Shown piece by piece: positions 11,502 through 62,797 of a stretch of 64,000 bases of DNA (the stretch's first letter is position 1; each line of letters opens with the position of its first letter). The notes beneath the pieces are model-generated. The model searched no databases. It was not told the DNA's origin and saw only the letters and a program-made list of their open reading frames with translations. Source of the stretch: Homarus americanus (taxonomy: Eukaryota; Arthropoda; Malacostraca; Decapoda; Nephropidae); NCBI RefSeq assembly GCF_018991925.1, contig NW_024756914.1, positions 8,584,417 to 8,648,416 on the forward strand, written 5' to 3'. A program made the position numbers and the translations under genes.

Positions 11502-12513
11502 TGTATGGTGTATATATGAAGATCCTTAGAGTAAATAAGGAAAATGTATTACAAACTGAGAAGTCTAAAAGTAAACACTGGCTACAACTGTCATGTTTAA
11601 TATGTGACATTATATGATCATTTAACGTTCTATACCTGGGGATATAATTACATGGTTAAACAACACAACATACTGTTTCTTAGTTACATCTCTGTCATAC
11701 TGCACGTATTCCATATGTGACTTGTGTGTATCATCATATAATTAATTTTCATTACAAGTTACATCTGTCATAATTCATATGTAACGTGTGTGCATTATCA
11801 TTTAATAAATTTTCTGTTAACTGGGAGTATAATTATGTAATTAAACAACATAGCACACAATTATCTAAGTTTGATATACGGTTACGGTGATAATTTTTTT
11901 ATAAACACCATTGACGAGAAAGTTGCCTCACAGACTTCCAAAATATATCAGAACCTTGAAAGCTCGATTTTTAACCACCGAATGTCAATTTGATAACTAC
12001 CCCCAAAACATTGACATGCCATCATAGTTGGCAAAAAGCACCCTTGCCTCGTTGTCAGCCTGTAATTCTGCCATTTCGAGAACAAAAGAGCCACACTGTT
12101 TTACATCTGATCTTGGACAGAAACTGAACAAAATCCAAAGATTCTGTAAGGAGTCTATCATTAAAATTTTTTGCCATTTTTTCTCTGCATCCATGGGAAG
12201 TACAGAGTGCATTGAGCTGAGAACAATTCAAAGGTATAGGCGTGTAAATTTTCTACTGTATAACGTGTCATTAGCGTTCGCCTTCCCCGGACTGACCTGA
12301 CTTGACACAAGGAGAGTAACTGCAGTATTCCCTTTACCATAATTTATGGTCCCGACTGAACGAGACAGTACCGCTACGTCCTTCAGTCCTTGACAACTGA
12401 ACTATGAGCATTATGGGACCACATTGACCCCATGACCTCTATGTGACCCCGTGTTTGGGAACCACCGCGAGTGTTAATGTTAGTGTTTTAAGTAATCTTT
12501 GTCCTCTTACCAG
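11502..12513. other. No recognised gene
   Basis: AT-rich sequence before the first visible POMGNT1 exon. Two overlapping ORFs on opposite strands (11997-12212 minus, 12028-12300 plus) lack recognisable motifs. I searched this stretch for the POMGNT1 stem exon and did not see it. Confidence 0.5.
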
Positions 12514-51491
<38,978 letters not shown>

Positions 51492-52083
51492 CAGTTGGCT
51501 ATGATGGTGGTAGAGCCAGTGGTGTACTCCTGGAGGCCCTGCTGTCTCTTGTGGCAGTGTATAAGACATGAACACGAGTGCACAAAAATTTGGGAGTGTG
51601 TTCCCATGAAAAAATAATATAAAAGGAGACCATACATAGAAAATAGATAATGAGACTAGAAAATAATATGTTTGGAGTGGGTAACATTATGGAAGAAGAG
51701 AGAGTATGTTGTATTGTGTAGCCCCAACTAGTGTGATAATATTCAATGGAATTTAATTTTGTTTTTCGATGTTATCCATTTAGTAATACTGAACACCGAT
51801 TTGGAATATGTGATTAACATAGTATAGTATATGTCAGAGATTATTACTTTCATGAACTGAGTTGTCATCAAAATACGAAAGAATATTTTTGAAAAGGTTC
51901 ATGAAGATAATACTGAACCTGAAATATCTAGACGATTTGATGTGGTTTATGTCCAGACAGTTACACTTGGTTTATGATTTGACAGTTACACTTGGTTTAT
52001 GTTCTGACAATTAGTCATGGAATTCATGTCTGGACAGTTACTCTTGGGGTTATGTCCGGACAGTTGCCATACTAGTTAATAAA
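51492..52083 (+). other. POMGNT1: POMGNT1 3' UTR (approximate) with AATAAA signal
   Basis: This AT-rich, non-coding stretch follows the stop codon directly. An AATAAA hexamer at about 52078-52083 is the first good polyadenylation signal. The segment 51930-52080 contains four or five imperfect ~30-bp tandem units built on TTATGTCCAGACAGTTACACT. The true end could lie further downstream; transcript data would settle it. Confidence 0.5.
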
Positions 52084-52339
52084 GGCCATAATTACATGAA
52101 GTGTGAATATTATCAGAATACATTGTGTGAACTGTGAGGTTTATTTAATCTCCAATTGGATGTAAATTCAGTGTTTTTTCTCAACTTCTATAATATAATT
52201 ATTTCAGTACATGTAACAGTGCAGTACATGATGCAGATGTTGTCGAAGTGTTTGTGTATATTTATATTTATTTTTATACTGTTCAGTTATGGGAGTGACA
52301 GAGGGAAACCAGGCTGGAGTATAATTTAAATCTGTGTAG

Positions 52340-52625
52340 ATTGTATATACAGTAGTATGATTCAAAGCCGTTTCAAATATGTATAGTATGATTTAAATTT
52401 GTTTTGAATATTATTAGTGTAATTTAAATCTTTTAAGTATGTATAATAGGATTTAAATTTGTTTTAAATATGTATATAGTAATTGTATGATTTAAATTTG
52501 TATAAAATATGTATACTACTTGTAGTATGATTTAAAGCTGTATAAAATATGTTAAGTATGATTTGAATGTAAAAATTGAAAAGTATGAGTTATGGCTGTA
52601 TAGAATATTGTAAAGTACGAACTAT
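52340..52625 (+). repeat. Degenerate tandem repeat, ~30-60 bp
   Basis: Recurring TATGATTTAAATTTGT and AAATATGTATA blocks with variable spacing. It lies downstream of the probable POMGNT1 polyadenylation site. Confidence 0.6.
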
Positions 52626-52778
52626 AGTTGCACGGAAGGCATTGAGGCAGAGTTAGGAGCCTTGGGTCAGTTTATGAAGAATTTAAATATTTCGGGCAGC
52701 TGAGGGAGGAGAATTAACATGTAGATATAAAAGATTTTCCAGTATGAGGCTTTGTCAATAAGTAAGGAATGTTGGAGT

Positions 52779-52783
<5 letters not shown>

Positions 52784-52862
<79 letters not shown>
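52784..52862 (+). repeat. (AC)n followed by (CTA)n microsatellite
   Basis: About 22 AC units run directly into about 12 CTA units. Confidence 0.96.
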
Positions 52863-52864
<2 letters not shown>

Positions 52865-52961
52865 TTTTAAATGGCCTCCAGCCTCCCCCAATAGCCACAC
52901 CTTCGCCACCATTTAATTACCTTAATATTAAATATCCTAATACATAAGTAGCTATCCTATC

Positions 52962-53528
52962 TGTGTTGAATTAGTTGAGCTGCAGATCTATGCGGCATTC
53001 AGTGACTGTTGCCTCATAGTCAATATCTGCAGCAGTTGTCGGGATTGGGGCAGAAGCTCTCGTTCCCCTGAGGCAGAGCAAAGCCGACCGAAGGAGAGAG
53101 AAAGACAGTCGACATCTCATCCAGGCTGTAATGTAACTTCTGGGCTGCTGCTTCTGTTCGGAGATCACCTCTGCGAGTCTGGCGTAGAAACATCTTGCAC
53201 TTGGTCCCATCCCACCAGAGGTTGTGAGCACTAGAGGAGTGAAGCTGCCTTGATCAACATTTTGAATTCTCTCCCCATATGCCCTTCTCTTGTCGTTCTC
53301 GTTCCTCCTATGTGCAGCATCGAGAACTAGGTTACGGTGACATGCGGCCATGGGATCAAAAATCCTGATGTCGAAGAAAGCTCGCTGTCCCCGCGTACAG
53401 AATCCTCGAGCACTGACGTCCACACGGGCTTCGTTAGATGTGTTTGAAGTCCTGTGTTGGAAGATCTCACCATCCAATGGAAGGAGGGTCGGTTCTACCA
53501 TGACATCCCGGCAGATTTCCTTCAACAT
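52962..53528 (-). pseudogene. Retroelement C-terminal domain (nuclease-like), fragment
   Basis: A 185-residue frame with VDVSARGFCTRGQRAFFDIR, HRRNENDKRRAYGERI, GSFTPLVLTTSGGMG and RLSFSLLRSALLCLRG. I recall this conserved block from the C-termini of reverse-transcriptase proteins in many invertebrate genomes. Its D..AFFDIR pattern suggests a PD-(D/E)XK-like nuclease fold, which is inference. The reverse transcriptase part is missing, cut where the RTE-like element's TAG-rich tail begins. Confidence 0.55.
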
Positions 53529-53529
53529 A

Positions 53530-53858
53530 TTTGCTGTTACTACTACTACTACTACTATTACTATTTTGCTGTCACTCAGAATCGCGTATGACGATCATCC
53601 AGCTATGAGACAATGATATGAGTTATTAAGGATGTCACCTTCGTTGGTGAGTTCTGGTGTTACTAAAGAGGCCGATACAGGACCGGCAGAGCCATTCACA
53701 GATGTTGCACATTTGGAGGGCTCCATCTAGTGCCGGAGCGTCTTTCCGGTGTTGGCGCTTGTCTGCCTCGGTTTGCAGTCAGACTAATTCGAAAGTATTG
53801 ACACCTTCTTGTGTGGCTGATTTGGCACATTTTCAGGTTTGTCTGAAGACTATCCATA
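53530..53858 (-). pseudogene. Family E RTE-like LINE, 3' end (left of MITE)
   Basis: The minus strand ends the protein with a cysteine motif MCNICEWLCRSCIGLFSN and a stop, typical of RTE C-termini, then a 3' UTR with a (TAG)n tail (CTACTACTAC on + at 53538). The larger part lies beyond the nested Tigger-like element at 54689. Confidence 0.85.
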
Positions 53859-54688
53859 CAGTGGTCCCTCGGTTAACGAGCACAATCCGTTCTAGAAGGT
53901 TGCTTGTTAACCGAAAAACTCGTTAACCGAAACCATTGTTTCAATGGGTTTTTGGGTAATTGGTTCCAGCTCACCAAAAATTGCCTAAATTCAACAAAAA
54001 AGGTAGAAAAGTACACTTACTTTGAGGTGTGTATGTAGAAGGCTCCTGGATGATGATGATGGGAATTAGAATGGGGGTGGAGAAGGGAGAAGAGAAGGCA
54101 TTGATGTGGAAGAGAAGTCACCCCATGGCGCCATTTCACCCATGAAATTTTAGTTCTCTTGGTGCAATTCAAGATTATTTTCTTTAAATGAACACTGCAC
54201 TACATTATATATTGTCAATATGTAAAATAAATTTCAAAATGACCAAAAATTTGCTTGCAAAAACAGAAAAAAGGCATTTAGTTGAAGAGAGTCTCAAGCA
54301 AGATGTTACCTCCACTGAAAAGACACAAAGACTGACGCCTGTATGCTGTGTTGAGAGGCTGGATGGCACGCATAAAACTAATTTCATTACCTTCAATTAT
54401 GTTCAATAATTGTTAAAATGAGTAAAAAATTTAATATTAAACTTTTAAAATTATTGAATAGTATAAACTTCTTGATATTTGCTAAAATGGTAAGGAATTT
54501 AAGCCCTAGAACCGATTACTGTATTGGCGGACTAATACTACAGCTGGTGGACCGCCAAATGCAAGCGAAATCATGTTCAGGTTGGCTCGTAAGAAACTCG
54601 TTAATCGAGGGATTGCTCGTTAACCGAAGTTAAGAATCTTATGGAAGGCAACTCGTTAACCGAAATCTCGTTAACCGAGGTACCACTG
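53859..54688 (+). mobile_element. Tigger/pogo-like nonautonomous transposon nested in RTE LINE
   Basis: Ends are CAGTGGTCCCTCGGTTAACG and the matching CAGTGGTACCTCGGTTAACG (right, reverse complement). TA dinucleotides flank it at 53857-53858 and 54689-54690. Sub-terminal copies of CTCGTTAACCGAA repeat at both ends. No transposase ORF is present in the 830 bp. The family E coding sequence reads continuously across when the insert is ignored. Confidence 0.88.
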
Positions 54689-57450
54689 TATACTTTTCAG
54701 TTGCCCACCAGCATTATGTTTACTATTCGTTAGGGGACTGTAAAGTAGCTGCTTGGGCAGTCTACTGTCTTCCATGCGGGTAACATGGTCAGTCCAAAGT
54801 AGTTGTTCATGGATAATGGTTGCATCGATCCTTCTACAATTGGTGTCAGTAAGAATACTGGCAATTGTTCTCTTGTCTTCCCAACGAGCTTGGAGGATGG
54901 AACGTAGACTACGTTGGTGAAAGTTTTCAAGTGCCTTGAGGTGCCTCCTGTATGTGACCCATTTCTTGCTGCCATATAGCAGGGTGGGGAGGACCACTGC
55001 TCGATATACTTGCACCTTTGTAGATAATTTCAGCTCCCTACAGCTGAAGATGCTGGTACGGAGTCTGCCAAAGTCTTGTGATGCACATCTGATCCGATGT
55101 TGAATCTTCATTGATGTTTGCCGTGGTGGACAGGTGGAAACCGAGTAACTGGAAGTGGGTAACCTTTAAGCTGGATGGATGATGGAGGTGTGGCTGAACC
55201 AGGGGCAGGCTGAAAGAGAATCTGAGTCTTACGTACATTCACCTCGAGGCCGAAGTGTGCTTATGCATCTGCGTAGATGTTCAGGATCTTCTATAGCTTG
55301 CATTTAGTGTGATCGACAATGATGAGGTCGTCTGCATACTAAAGCTCAGTAATGAAAGCTGCTGACACCTTTGTTCCTACTTGGAGTCGTATTATATTGA
55401 AAAGAACCTTCATCTCGTACTGGATGTCCACCCTGTTGGCTAAATTGGCGCTGGCACCAGTAAGGAAGGCAGCCAAGAAAATGGAAACAGAGTTGGTGCC
55501 AGTACACGTCCTTGTTTTACCTCCATTTAGATGTGGAAGAATTCAGACTGGGTGTCATTGTGCAGGACTGTCATTCATGCCATCGTGGAGTTGCCTCACA
55601 ATGGCGATGAATTTTGGTGGGCAGCCAAAACGGTTGATGTCCACCAGAGGGCTTCCCTGTTGACCGAGTTGAAGGCCTTGGTTAGGTCGATGAAGATTAT
55701 GTACAGGTCACAACAAAGTTCTCTGCACTTTTCCTGTATATTGACGGGCAAAAAAAGATCATGTCAATGGTGCCATGTGATGGTCTAATGTCACATGGAG
55801 ATTCTGGGAGGAAGTTTTCCGCCCCAGGAAGACGTCTGTTTGGGAGGACTCGGGCAATAATCTTGCCAGCTATGGACAGCAGCGAAGTCCCACGGTAGTT
55901 GCCACAGTCTGATCGGTCTCTCTTGTTCTTACAAATATTGAGCTTGGGGGATGTCCTCCTTCTCTCATATATTCTCCAGGGGGGAGTGGAGACGGTTGGT
56001 AATCAAAGGTCCTCCTGCTTTATACACCTCGGTTGGTATTCCATCAGACCCTGAGGCTTTGTTATTTTTCATCTGTTTGGTGGCAGTAGCCACCTCATCC
56101 AGGGAAGGAGGATAGCTGGGGTGGGTCAGCTCTGGGTGCTGAGGGACCTGCTGGGTATTCAGGACATCCACATTAGTGTTTTGGTTGAGCAACAAATGGT
56201 AGTGCTCTTTCCAGCGCGGAAGGATGCCTTCTTCATCTTTAATTATGGAATTACTGTCGAATGAGCGGAAGGGGTCTGCGGCAAAAGTGATTGGCCCATA
56301 AAATGCTTTTGTGGAAATGAAAATTTGCACATCTTCTGTTGATCTGCAAGTTTTTGCATTTCACATACAGGCACTTTATTTTTAAACCAGTCGTTCTTTA
56401 GATTGCAAAGTTTGCGCTGGACCGCCACTTTCTTATTGTTGAAGGTATCAGCTTTGGTCTGAGACTGAGGGTTGTTCAACCAGTTAATTAGAGTAGCACT
56501 TTTATCATCAACGAGTACTGTACATTGATTTCCTGGTGATTTTCATCAAACCAGTCCTGGTGTATTCTTTCTATCTGGCCGAGGGTGTCTCTGCAGGTTT
56601 TTGTCATGACACTGTTGAGAAGCCCCATTCGGGTTGTTTATCAGCCCATGTCAAGGTTGGCGTAAAAGGCCTCCTTGATGTCTTCCTCTGCATTCAGTGT
56701 AGGAGCGTATGCACTGATGAAGAAGACATGACATGAGTGATTCAGTGGGACTCTGAGCGTCATGAGGCGCTCGTTGATCCCAACAGGCATTTCAGTTAGC
56801 CTGTGTATGATGTATTGGTGAATAACAAAGCCAACTCCATAAATGCGGTTTCTCTCTGCAGTAGGCTTACCCTTCCAGAAAAAGGTTTAGCCAGATCCCG
56901 GTTCTGTGAGTCGACCTTCATCTGGGAGCCTGGACTCTTTAATGGCTGTTATGTCGATGTTATACCTAGCCAGCTCTTTTTGCCACAAGGGCAGATATTC
57001 TTTCAGGATGTTCATTTGTGCCAGTATCCAGAAGGTTCCTGATATTCCATGCAGCGACCATAAGAGGTTGTATAGTTTGTTTTTGTTTGGATCTGTGATT
57101 ATGATTGTGTTTTCGACTGCATAAGGATGACCTTACTGGGTGCAGTTGCCCAGTCAGGTTGGTTTTTAGGCAGGCTATGTTTAGCTCACCTTTTCTAGCC
57201 CCATTCCTCTGTGGGGTGAACAATTTGACTCCTCAAAAGGGCTGCTCAGTCACACAGACAAGACTAGATTGCACCACTGCCTAGATCCCAGTGCATAAAT
57301 CTTATCTATGCCGCCCACGTGCACAGATATGACTAGAGACTTCCGGCAGTCATCTCTGCCGGTCACCATCACCATTCGCCCGTCGCCATAAGACTTTTGG
57401 GATTATAGGGATTTTGATGATGATGAGAAGTATGATGAGCTGGATGGTGG
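54689..57450 (-). pseudogene. Family E RTE-like LINE, main part
   Basis: Minus strand: endonuclease start (WNIRNLLDTGTNEHPERI near 57,060), linker (STKAFYGPITFAADP, EGILPRWKEHYHLLLN), RT motif 1 (GIPTEVYKAGG near 56,000), palm remnants between 55,350 and 55,900, and the C-terminal half (RCASQDFGRLRTSIF, YRAVVLPTLLYGSKKWVT, HQRSLRSILQARWEDK) at 55,111-54,671. Many frame breaks. 57,225-57,450 is probably its 5' region. Confidence 0.87.
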
Positions 57451-58009
57451 CGGCGTGTGAGTTTATTTATGAGGTGAGGCAGGAGCAGGCTGCATCCACA
57501 CATCTTGGCTCTCACTTTTCCTGATCCAGTGGTGCAAGTGTTGCAATGATTGGGGAGAGGGAGAGTTGCAATGGACTACCAATAGCCCTGTTTGTTGAGT
57601 TTTGCCTTAGTAGCCTGTCCATCATGCATTGCCTTCATCCTCCGGTGTAGTCGTTGGGTTCTTATGTTGGTCACCTCTATCGCCAATACCGCTGTTGGTG
57701 CCTTGTTGGAGCTCTGTAAGCATGTTTGCCTAATGCTGGGCTCCACCGCAGATATTTCGTTCAGGGTTTACTCCCGTAGCCTTATACCTACCAAGGTTAA
57801 TCCACAAGGAAGCGGGACCGTGGTTGGTAGGTACCAGGACAATCTCCACATGACAGGTGGGCCTATACGCCTTCCTTCTGGGGCCCATTGCTGCTCCGAG
57901 TTCCCCTGCTGGTCTAGCCTGGGCCCACGAGGCACCCAGTTATTTTAAGTTGCCACGAGGTGGCACAGCAAGAGTCTTGGTGGTGAAGAGGCTGTGTACT
58001 GGCAGGAGA
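57451..58009. other. Sequence upstream of RTE-like LINE, unassigned
   Basis: GC-richer than its surroundings, with several overlapping short ORFs and none with a recognisable motif. It may be the 5' untranslated region of the family E element or another repeat. Confidence 0.3.
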
Positions 58010-58190
58010 GGATTTTATGTAAGCTGCTTCCGTGTTCACCACGAGGGCTAACCAGCGGCGGTACCTGAAAGTGAGAGGAAGCAAGCAGTGCTTGTACCTT
58101 AACCTTAACATAATGCTGCCACATTTGATGCATTACACTACCCTGTGCACACACACACACACACACACACAGAGACACACAGAATGGTCC
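58010..58190 (+). repeat. Dispersed repeat, copy 2, with (CA)n
   Basis: Inverted match to 26160-26310 (CACGAGGGCTAACCAGCGGC, GCAAGCAGTGCTTG-like), ending in a (CA)n run at about 58,147-58,172. Confidence 0.6.
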
Positions 58191-58399
58191 CATATATTAA
58201 GTGATACACATTCCCAACAAAGTAGTCATTATGTGAATTCTCGTCAAAGAATGAGATGCAATCCTTGCCAAAATTTTCAACCCTTTAATCGGCTGCTGGT
58301 GTAGTAAATGGATGTAAATGTCACTATAAATGGCTTTATATTATATGTGGTGCTGGAAATATCTTTAAGTAGCAGCCACAGTGACAAGAACCTATCACT

Positions 58400-58870
58400 T
58401 ATTTTACTCTTATCCTTTCGCAACTGATCGCCTTGTTAGCCACTTGGGCGGACTGTCACGTCTCTGTTATGCACTGTTGGCAAGTACTGAGCATGCACTG
58501 GTTCCTGAATGTATCTGAACCCACTCCAGTGTTGGTCAAGTCTGGTCTTGAAACAGCTCACTCTCGGAGCCACAGGTTGTTTCATGAGTTCAAAATTCTC
58601 ACTTCGAAAAAGTTTGTCTTCACAGTTTTCTGGACTTACTGCTTCTTTAACCTTGAGCTGTGACCCCTTGTGGGGTGGACGTCCGCCAACTCAGGTATAG
58701 ACACTCGACAGATTAGTCCCCTTTGAGATGTTTATACACCTCAACTAGGTCAACGCCTTGCCCGCCTGTATTATAAACTAGGCAGTTGCAGGTGCTGTAA
58801 TATCCATGGATTGCTGAAGTGCAGGCATCAGTCTGGTGGCCCTCCATTTGACACTTTCAATCATTAAACT
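58400..58870 (-). pseudogene. Family B LINE, 3' end fragment
   Basis: It matches 60597-61020 closely (GCAAGTACTGAGCATGCACT, GGTGGCCCTCCATTTGA). It is truncated on its 5' side at about 58,870, where tRNA-like sequence begins. Confidence 0.8.
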
Positions 58871-58875
58871 TTGCC

Positions 58876-58910
58876 TTCACGTCGGGGAATCGAACCCCGG
58901 TCTCTCACAA
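58876..58910 (-). other. 3' half of a tRNA(Asp)-like sequence fused to LINE end
   Basis: The minus strand reads GAGACCGGGGTTCGATTCCC then CGACGTG, which fits the T-arm and acceptor side of arthropod tRNA-Asp. The 5' half of a tRNA is not recognisable upstream, so it is not a tRNA gene. On the LINE's sense strand it sits immediately 5' of the truncated family B end. Confidence 0.55.
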
Positions 58911-60180
58911 ACCATATATTTACCAAAAAATATAACTTTGTCAGTGCATTCATTAGAGCAATCGTAATATTTCTTGGTCAGGAAGCTGCATTAGAGAACA
59001 TTGTCTTGTGGCTGAGCATCTACCTAGCTTACAGTGCACTGTGGGTATGACATCAATATCAGATGTTTACTGGAAATCATTATACAAAGGCTGTAGCTAT
59101 TTAGAGGTGGTTAAATTTGATTAATCTGTTGTATTTCTAATCAAAATATTAACCAAGTACTGTACAGTACAGTAATTACAATGAACCTTCAAGCATTAGT
59201 CAATATAAACACTTTTAGGTGGCCCACTCCACCATGTACTGCCAGTTAGTCAATTTTTTTCTTATGTTCTCTTAACTTTTATACGGAAAGAAAATGGAAG
59301 AGTATTAATTTATCTTCATATTATTTATTCATTTTTGCCAAATATTGTAGACAATATGACATTTGATAATAAACATTTTTGTTTTATTTTTGTACTACTG
59401 CACTCACGACCATCACCATCATTATCACCATCATCTCATTAACATAGTCATCATAACTTAAACATGCTTCTAGTGCTAAGTGACCTTATGTTATCAACTC
59501 CAGTCTTCCAAACATTTAACATTAGCCATATTTATGTATTTTGTGGAAACCTCATTCTTTGTACTCTCGTTGCTTCGTATATTTAGGCAACTTCAGTGTT
59601 GTAGCACAAGTACAATGCATTTGTTCTCTTATTTGATAGCCAAACCAACGTGAAAAAAATCCACGGGAAATGCTAATGAATGTCTGAGTCTTGGCCTTAC
59701 TGAGTTGAGGATCAATGTCTGTGTGTATTTTGCACAAGTATGGGAAAATTCATTTCATATACAGCCAGTATAAGAAATTTGAAATAGTTTGTTTGGATAT
59801 TTGAAAACACGAAGTGCTTCATAAATATTCTTTACAGTGTGTGATGACCTTTGATTATAAATCTCTCTCTCTCTCTAAAAAGTGAACCTGTATGTGCATT
59901 AGATAGACCAAGTGTGATGATGATGATGCACTTCCAATGTGATACTTTAATAAGCTTTCAATAATCTTGGCCGTTTGGTTCTTTTGTTAAATTCGTTGTA
60001 TTTATGGAAACAGTAATAATGTGATTTGTAATTTACTTATTTTAGTGAAAATATATTTAAAAAAAATTATGATCTTGTTCACTGAATCAAGGAGGGAGGA
60101 GATAAGATACTCTGTGTTCAGTGATACTTCTAAACAGTGTAGGAATTCTGCTTTATCACCGTCCCCACACACCACCTCAC
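58911..60180. other. No recognised gene
   Basis: AT-rich sequence with short chance ORFs and a short (TC)n near 59,864. No element was identified. Confidence 0.5.
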
Positions 60181-60572
60181 TAGCCACTCGGATGGTTGGT
60201 CAGTTTACTTTATACTAGCTAGTCAGGTATTGGTCAGTTTATTTTACACTAGCCAGTCAAGTGGTTGGTCAGTTTATTTTGCACTAGCCAGACAGGTGGT
60301 TGGTCAGTTTATTTTGTACTAGCCAGTCAGGTATTGGTCAGTTTATTTTACACTAGCCAGTCAGGTGGTTGGTCAGTTTATTTTGTACTAGCCAGTCAGG
60401 TATTGGTCAGTTTATTTTACACTAGCCAGTCAGGTGGTTGGTCAGTTTATTTTGCACTATCCAGTCAGGTGGTTGGTCAGTTTATTTTGTACTAGCCAGT
60501 CAGGTGGTTGGTCAGTTTATTTTGTACTAGCCAGTTAGGTGGTTGGTCAGTTTATTTTGTACTAGCTAGTTA
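60181..60572 (+). repeat. Tandem array, ~35-bp unit, about 11 copies
   Basis: The unit is GGTTGGTCAGTTTATTTTGT plus ACTAGCCAGTCAGGT; a one-base-shorter variant with TATTGGTCAG alternates in the left half. The 76-codon ORF at 60265-60495 only reflects the repeat. Confidence 0.93.
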
Positions 60573-60596
60573 GATTACATTTTTAATTTTTCTTTT

Positions 60597-62567
60597 ATCC
60601 TCTTCACCACTGATCGGCTCGTTAGCTTCTTGGGCCATCGGTCACGTCTCTGTTACACACTGTTAGCAAATACTGGACATGCACCGGCTCCTCAATGTAC
60701 CTGAACCCGCTCCAGTGTTGGTCAAGTCTGGTCTTGAAAGAATTCACACTCGGTTCCATCACACAAATCTCACGCCGAAAAAGTTTGCCCTCATAGTTTT
60801 CTGGAATTGCGGCTTCTTCAACCTTGAGACCCTTTGTGGGGCAAGCGTCCGGCAGCTCTAAGTAAGGACACTCGACTGAGATGTTTATACCTCAATTAGG
60901 TCCCTCTTTGCCCATCTGTAGTATAAGCTAGGCAATTTCAGGGGCTCTAGTTTCTCAGGGTAGCTGAGGTGTCGAAGTGCTGGCACCAGCCTGGTGGCCC
61001 TCCTTTGAACATTTTCAATCAAATGACAGTCCCTAGCTTATCTTGGGAACCAGACGGGGTTCCAGTACGCCAGAAAGGAAAGCACCTCATTCTTAATGAT
61101 CGCTACGAGGGACGGACCATCTAGATATCTGAACGACCTTCTTATAAGATCTAATAATTTAGTTGCCCGATTCGCCTTCTTCTCACAATGGCCCGAGAAC
61201 TTCAGTTCATTGTCAACATACACACCTAGGTTCTTTTCACATTCAGCCTCATCCAGGCATTTACAGAACAGGATCTTCAGGGGCTCAGTAAGCTCATTGC
61301 ACAACTCTCTTAGCACTCTGGGATGCACCATGGCAGGGCTGGAAGTCTTATGAACCTTTAGCTATGACATTTTATTTCTTATAATGTCTGCTTTGAACAC
61401 AATGTGGGTCAGTGCTGTGTCAAACCATCTGTCTTCAAACGTAAGAAGATTGTTCGCATCCTCTCTTGTGAACACCGCGGAAAAGAAACTGTTCAATGCC
61501 CCAGCTTTGTCCTGGTCAGAATCTGCGTAACTACTCGCGTTTTCATTTTTTACTTTGCGTAACGGTAAATTTCCTTTGAGTTTGAATTGACCTCGCTTGC
61601 AACCAGCCTCTGGAACTCCTTTTCAGTCCTTCTACACTCTGACTTTGCTTGGTTCCTGGATCTTGGATACATCTTCCTGTCCTGCTCATTGTTTGACCTA
61701 ACCCATGCTTTGAATTTCTGGGATTTCTTCTTAACTTTGTCCACCGCCGCATGGTTCATGCGTAGTGGTCTCCTTGTATTCCTAGAGGCACTGGGTTTGA
61801 TCTTGGGTATATATTTATCAATCAAATGGTTCACTTTACTGGCTATGATATTCATCGTAGTGTCTGCGTTCTTATACCTTAGTGAGTCAGGCCAATGGAT
61901 ACCCCTCATCTCCTCCCTCATCCCGTCATAATTTCCATTGCAATATTTGCACCTTGGCCTGGTTTTGTCGTGAACCAAGTAACAGTTAAATCTGAAGGAC
62001 AACATTACATGGTGGCTGGTGCCAACAGGGGCTAGGTGTTCCAGCTTGGTCACCATACCCTCCTCATTTGTTATGATGAAGTCCACTGGCTTGGGTATTT
62101 GCTCCACTCTGTAATGTGTCGGGTCCTTAACATGTTAACAGAAAATTATCTCTCAGAACTTCTACAAAAAGAGTAGCGGGGTTATTTATGTCATTTGGCG
62201 TGGACTCATTTCTCCAGTCGATGTCGCCTTAGTTAAAGTCCCAGATGATAAGGAGTTGGCTAGGGTTGAGCATCGTTGAGTTGTCTATTAAGGCTCTTAA
62301 GTTCCTTTGGTTTAGTAAGTTACAGTTTGAGGATCTGTAGATACACCCGACAATAATTAAGTCTCTCCCCTTTAATTTAATTTTACACCACTTGGATTTT
62401 TCAAAAACATCCTCTCCCTGTACCCTCACCTGGCTGGGTCTTAGGTCTTGCCTGGCATAGATAACCACACCCCTCTTGCAAGTTTCTTGAGAAAGGTTCG
62501 AAAATGAGTCATATCTGTCAATATTGAACTCACATTCCTCTGGGTCGATTATCCTGTTTTTGTGCAA
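60597..62567 (-). pseudogene. Family B LINE ORF2 remnant, RT palm deleted
   Basis: Minus strand: endonuclease with RGVVIYARQDLRPSQ, IIVGCIYRSSNCN and WDFN (62567-62229), the endonuclease end and linker (VDFIITNEEGMVTKLEHLAP, MREEMRGIHWPDSL, KSECRRTEKEFQRLVASE) at 62107-61550, then pieces of RT. At about 61,240 the sequence jumps from PLKILFCKCLDE directly to ECEKNLGVYVDNELKFSGHC, removing motifs A to C. The 3' UTR runs to about 60,597. It is inactive. Confidence 0.88.
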
Positions 62568-62797
62568 CAGTTCTACAACTCCTACTATATCGGGTTGATG
62601 TACCTTCAGTAGTGTTTCAAACTCATGTCTCTTATCAAGTTATGTGTCATTATTAGTATACATGACTTTCAAGCCGGATTTTTTTCTCGGTAACGTCTCT
62701 GCTCTTGGTAGTGAACCCGGTCCCCCTCCTTTCTCAGTAACTGCAGCATTTGCTAAATACATTGTAATTTGCGGGGTGTAGTCAGAGATGCCATTGC

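Noticed and set aside
11997..12300. Upstream POMGNT1 exon or another gene
   Set aside because: The ORFs on both strands have no similarity to the POMGNT1 stem domain and no recognisable motif or consistent splice context.
61587..61931. Plus-strand hydrophobic ORF of 114 codons
   Set aside because: It is the shadow of the family B LINE linker on the minus strand, which has recognisable conserved peptides.
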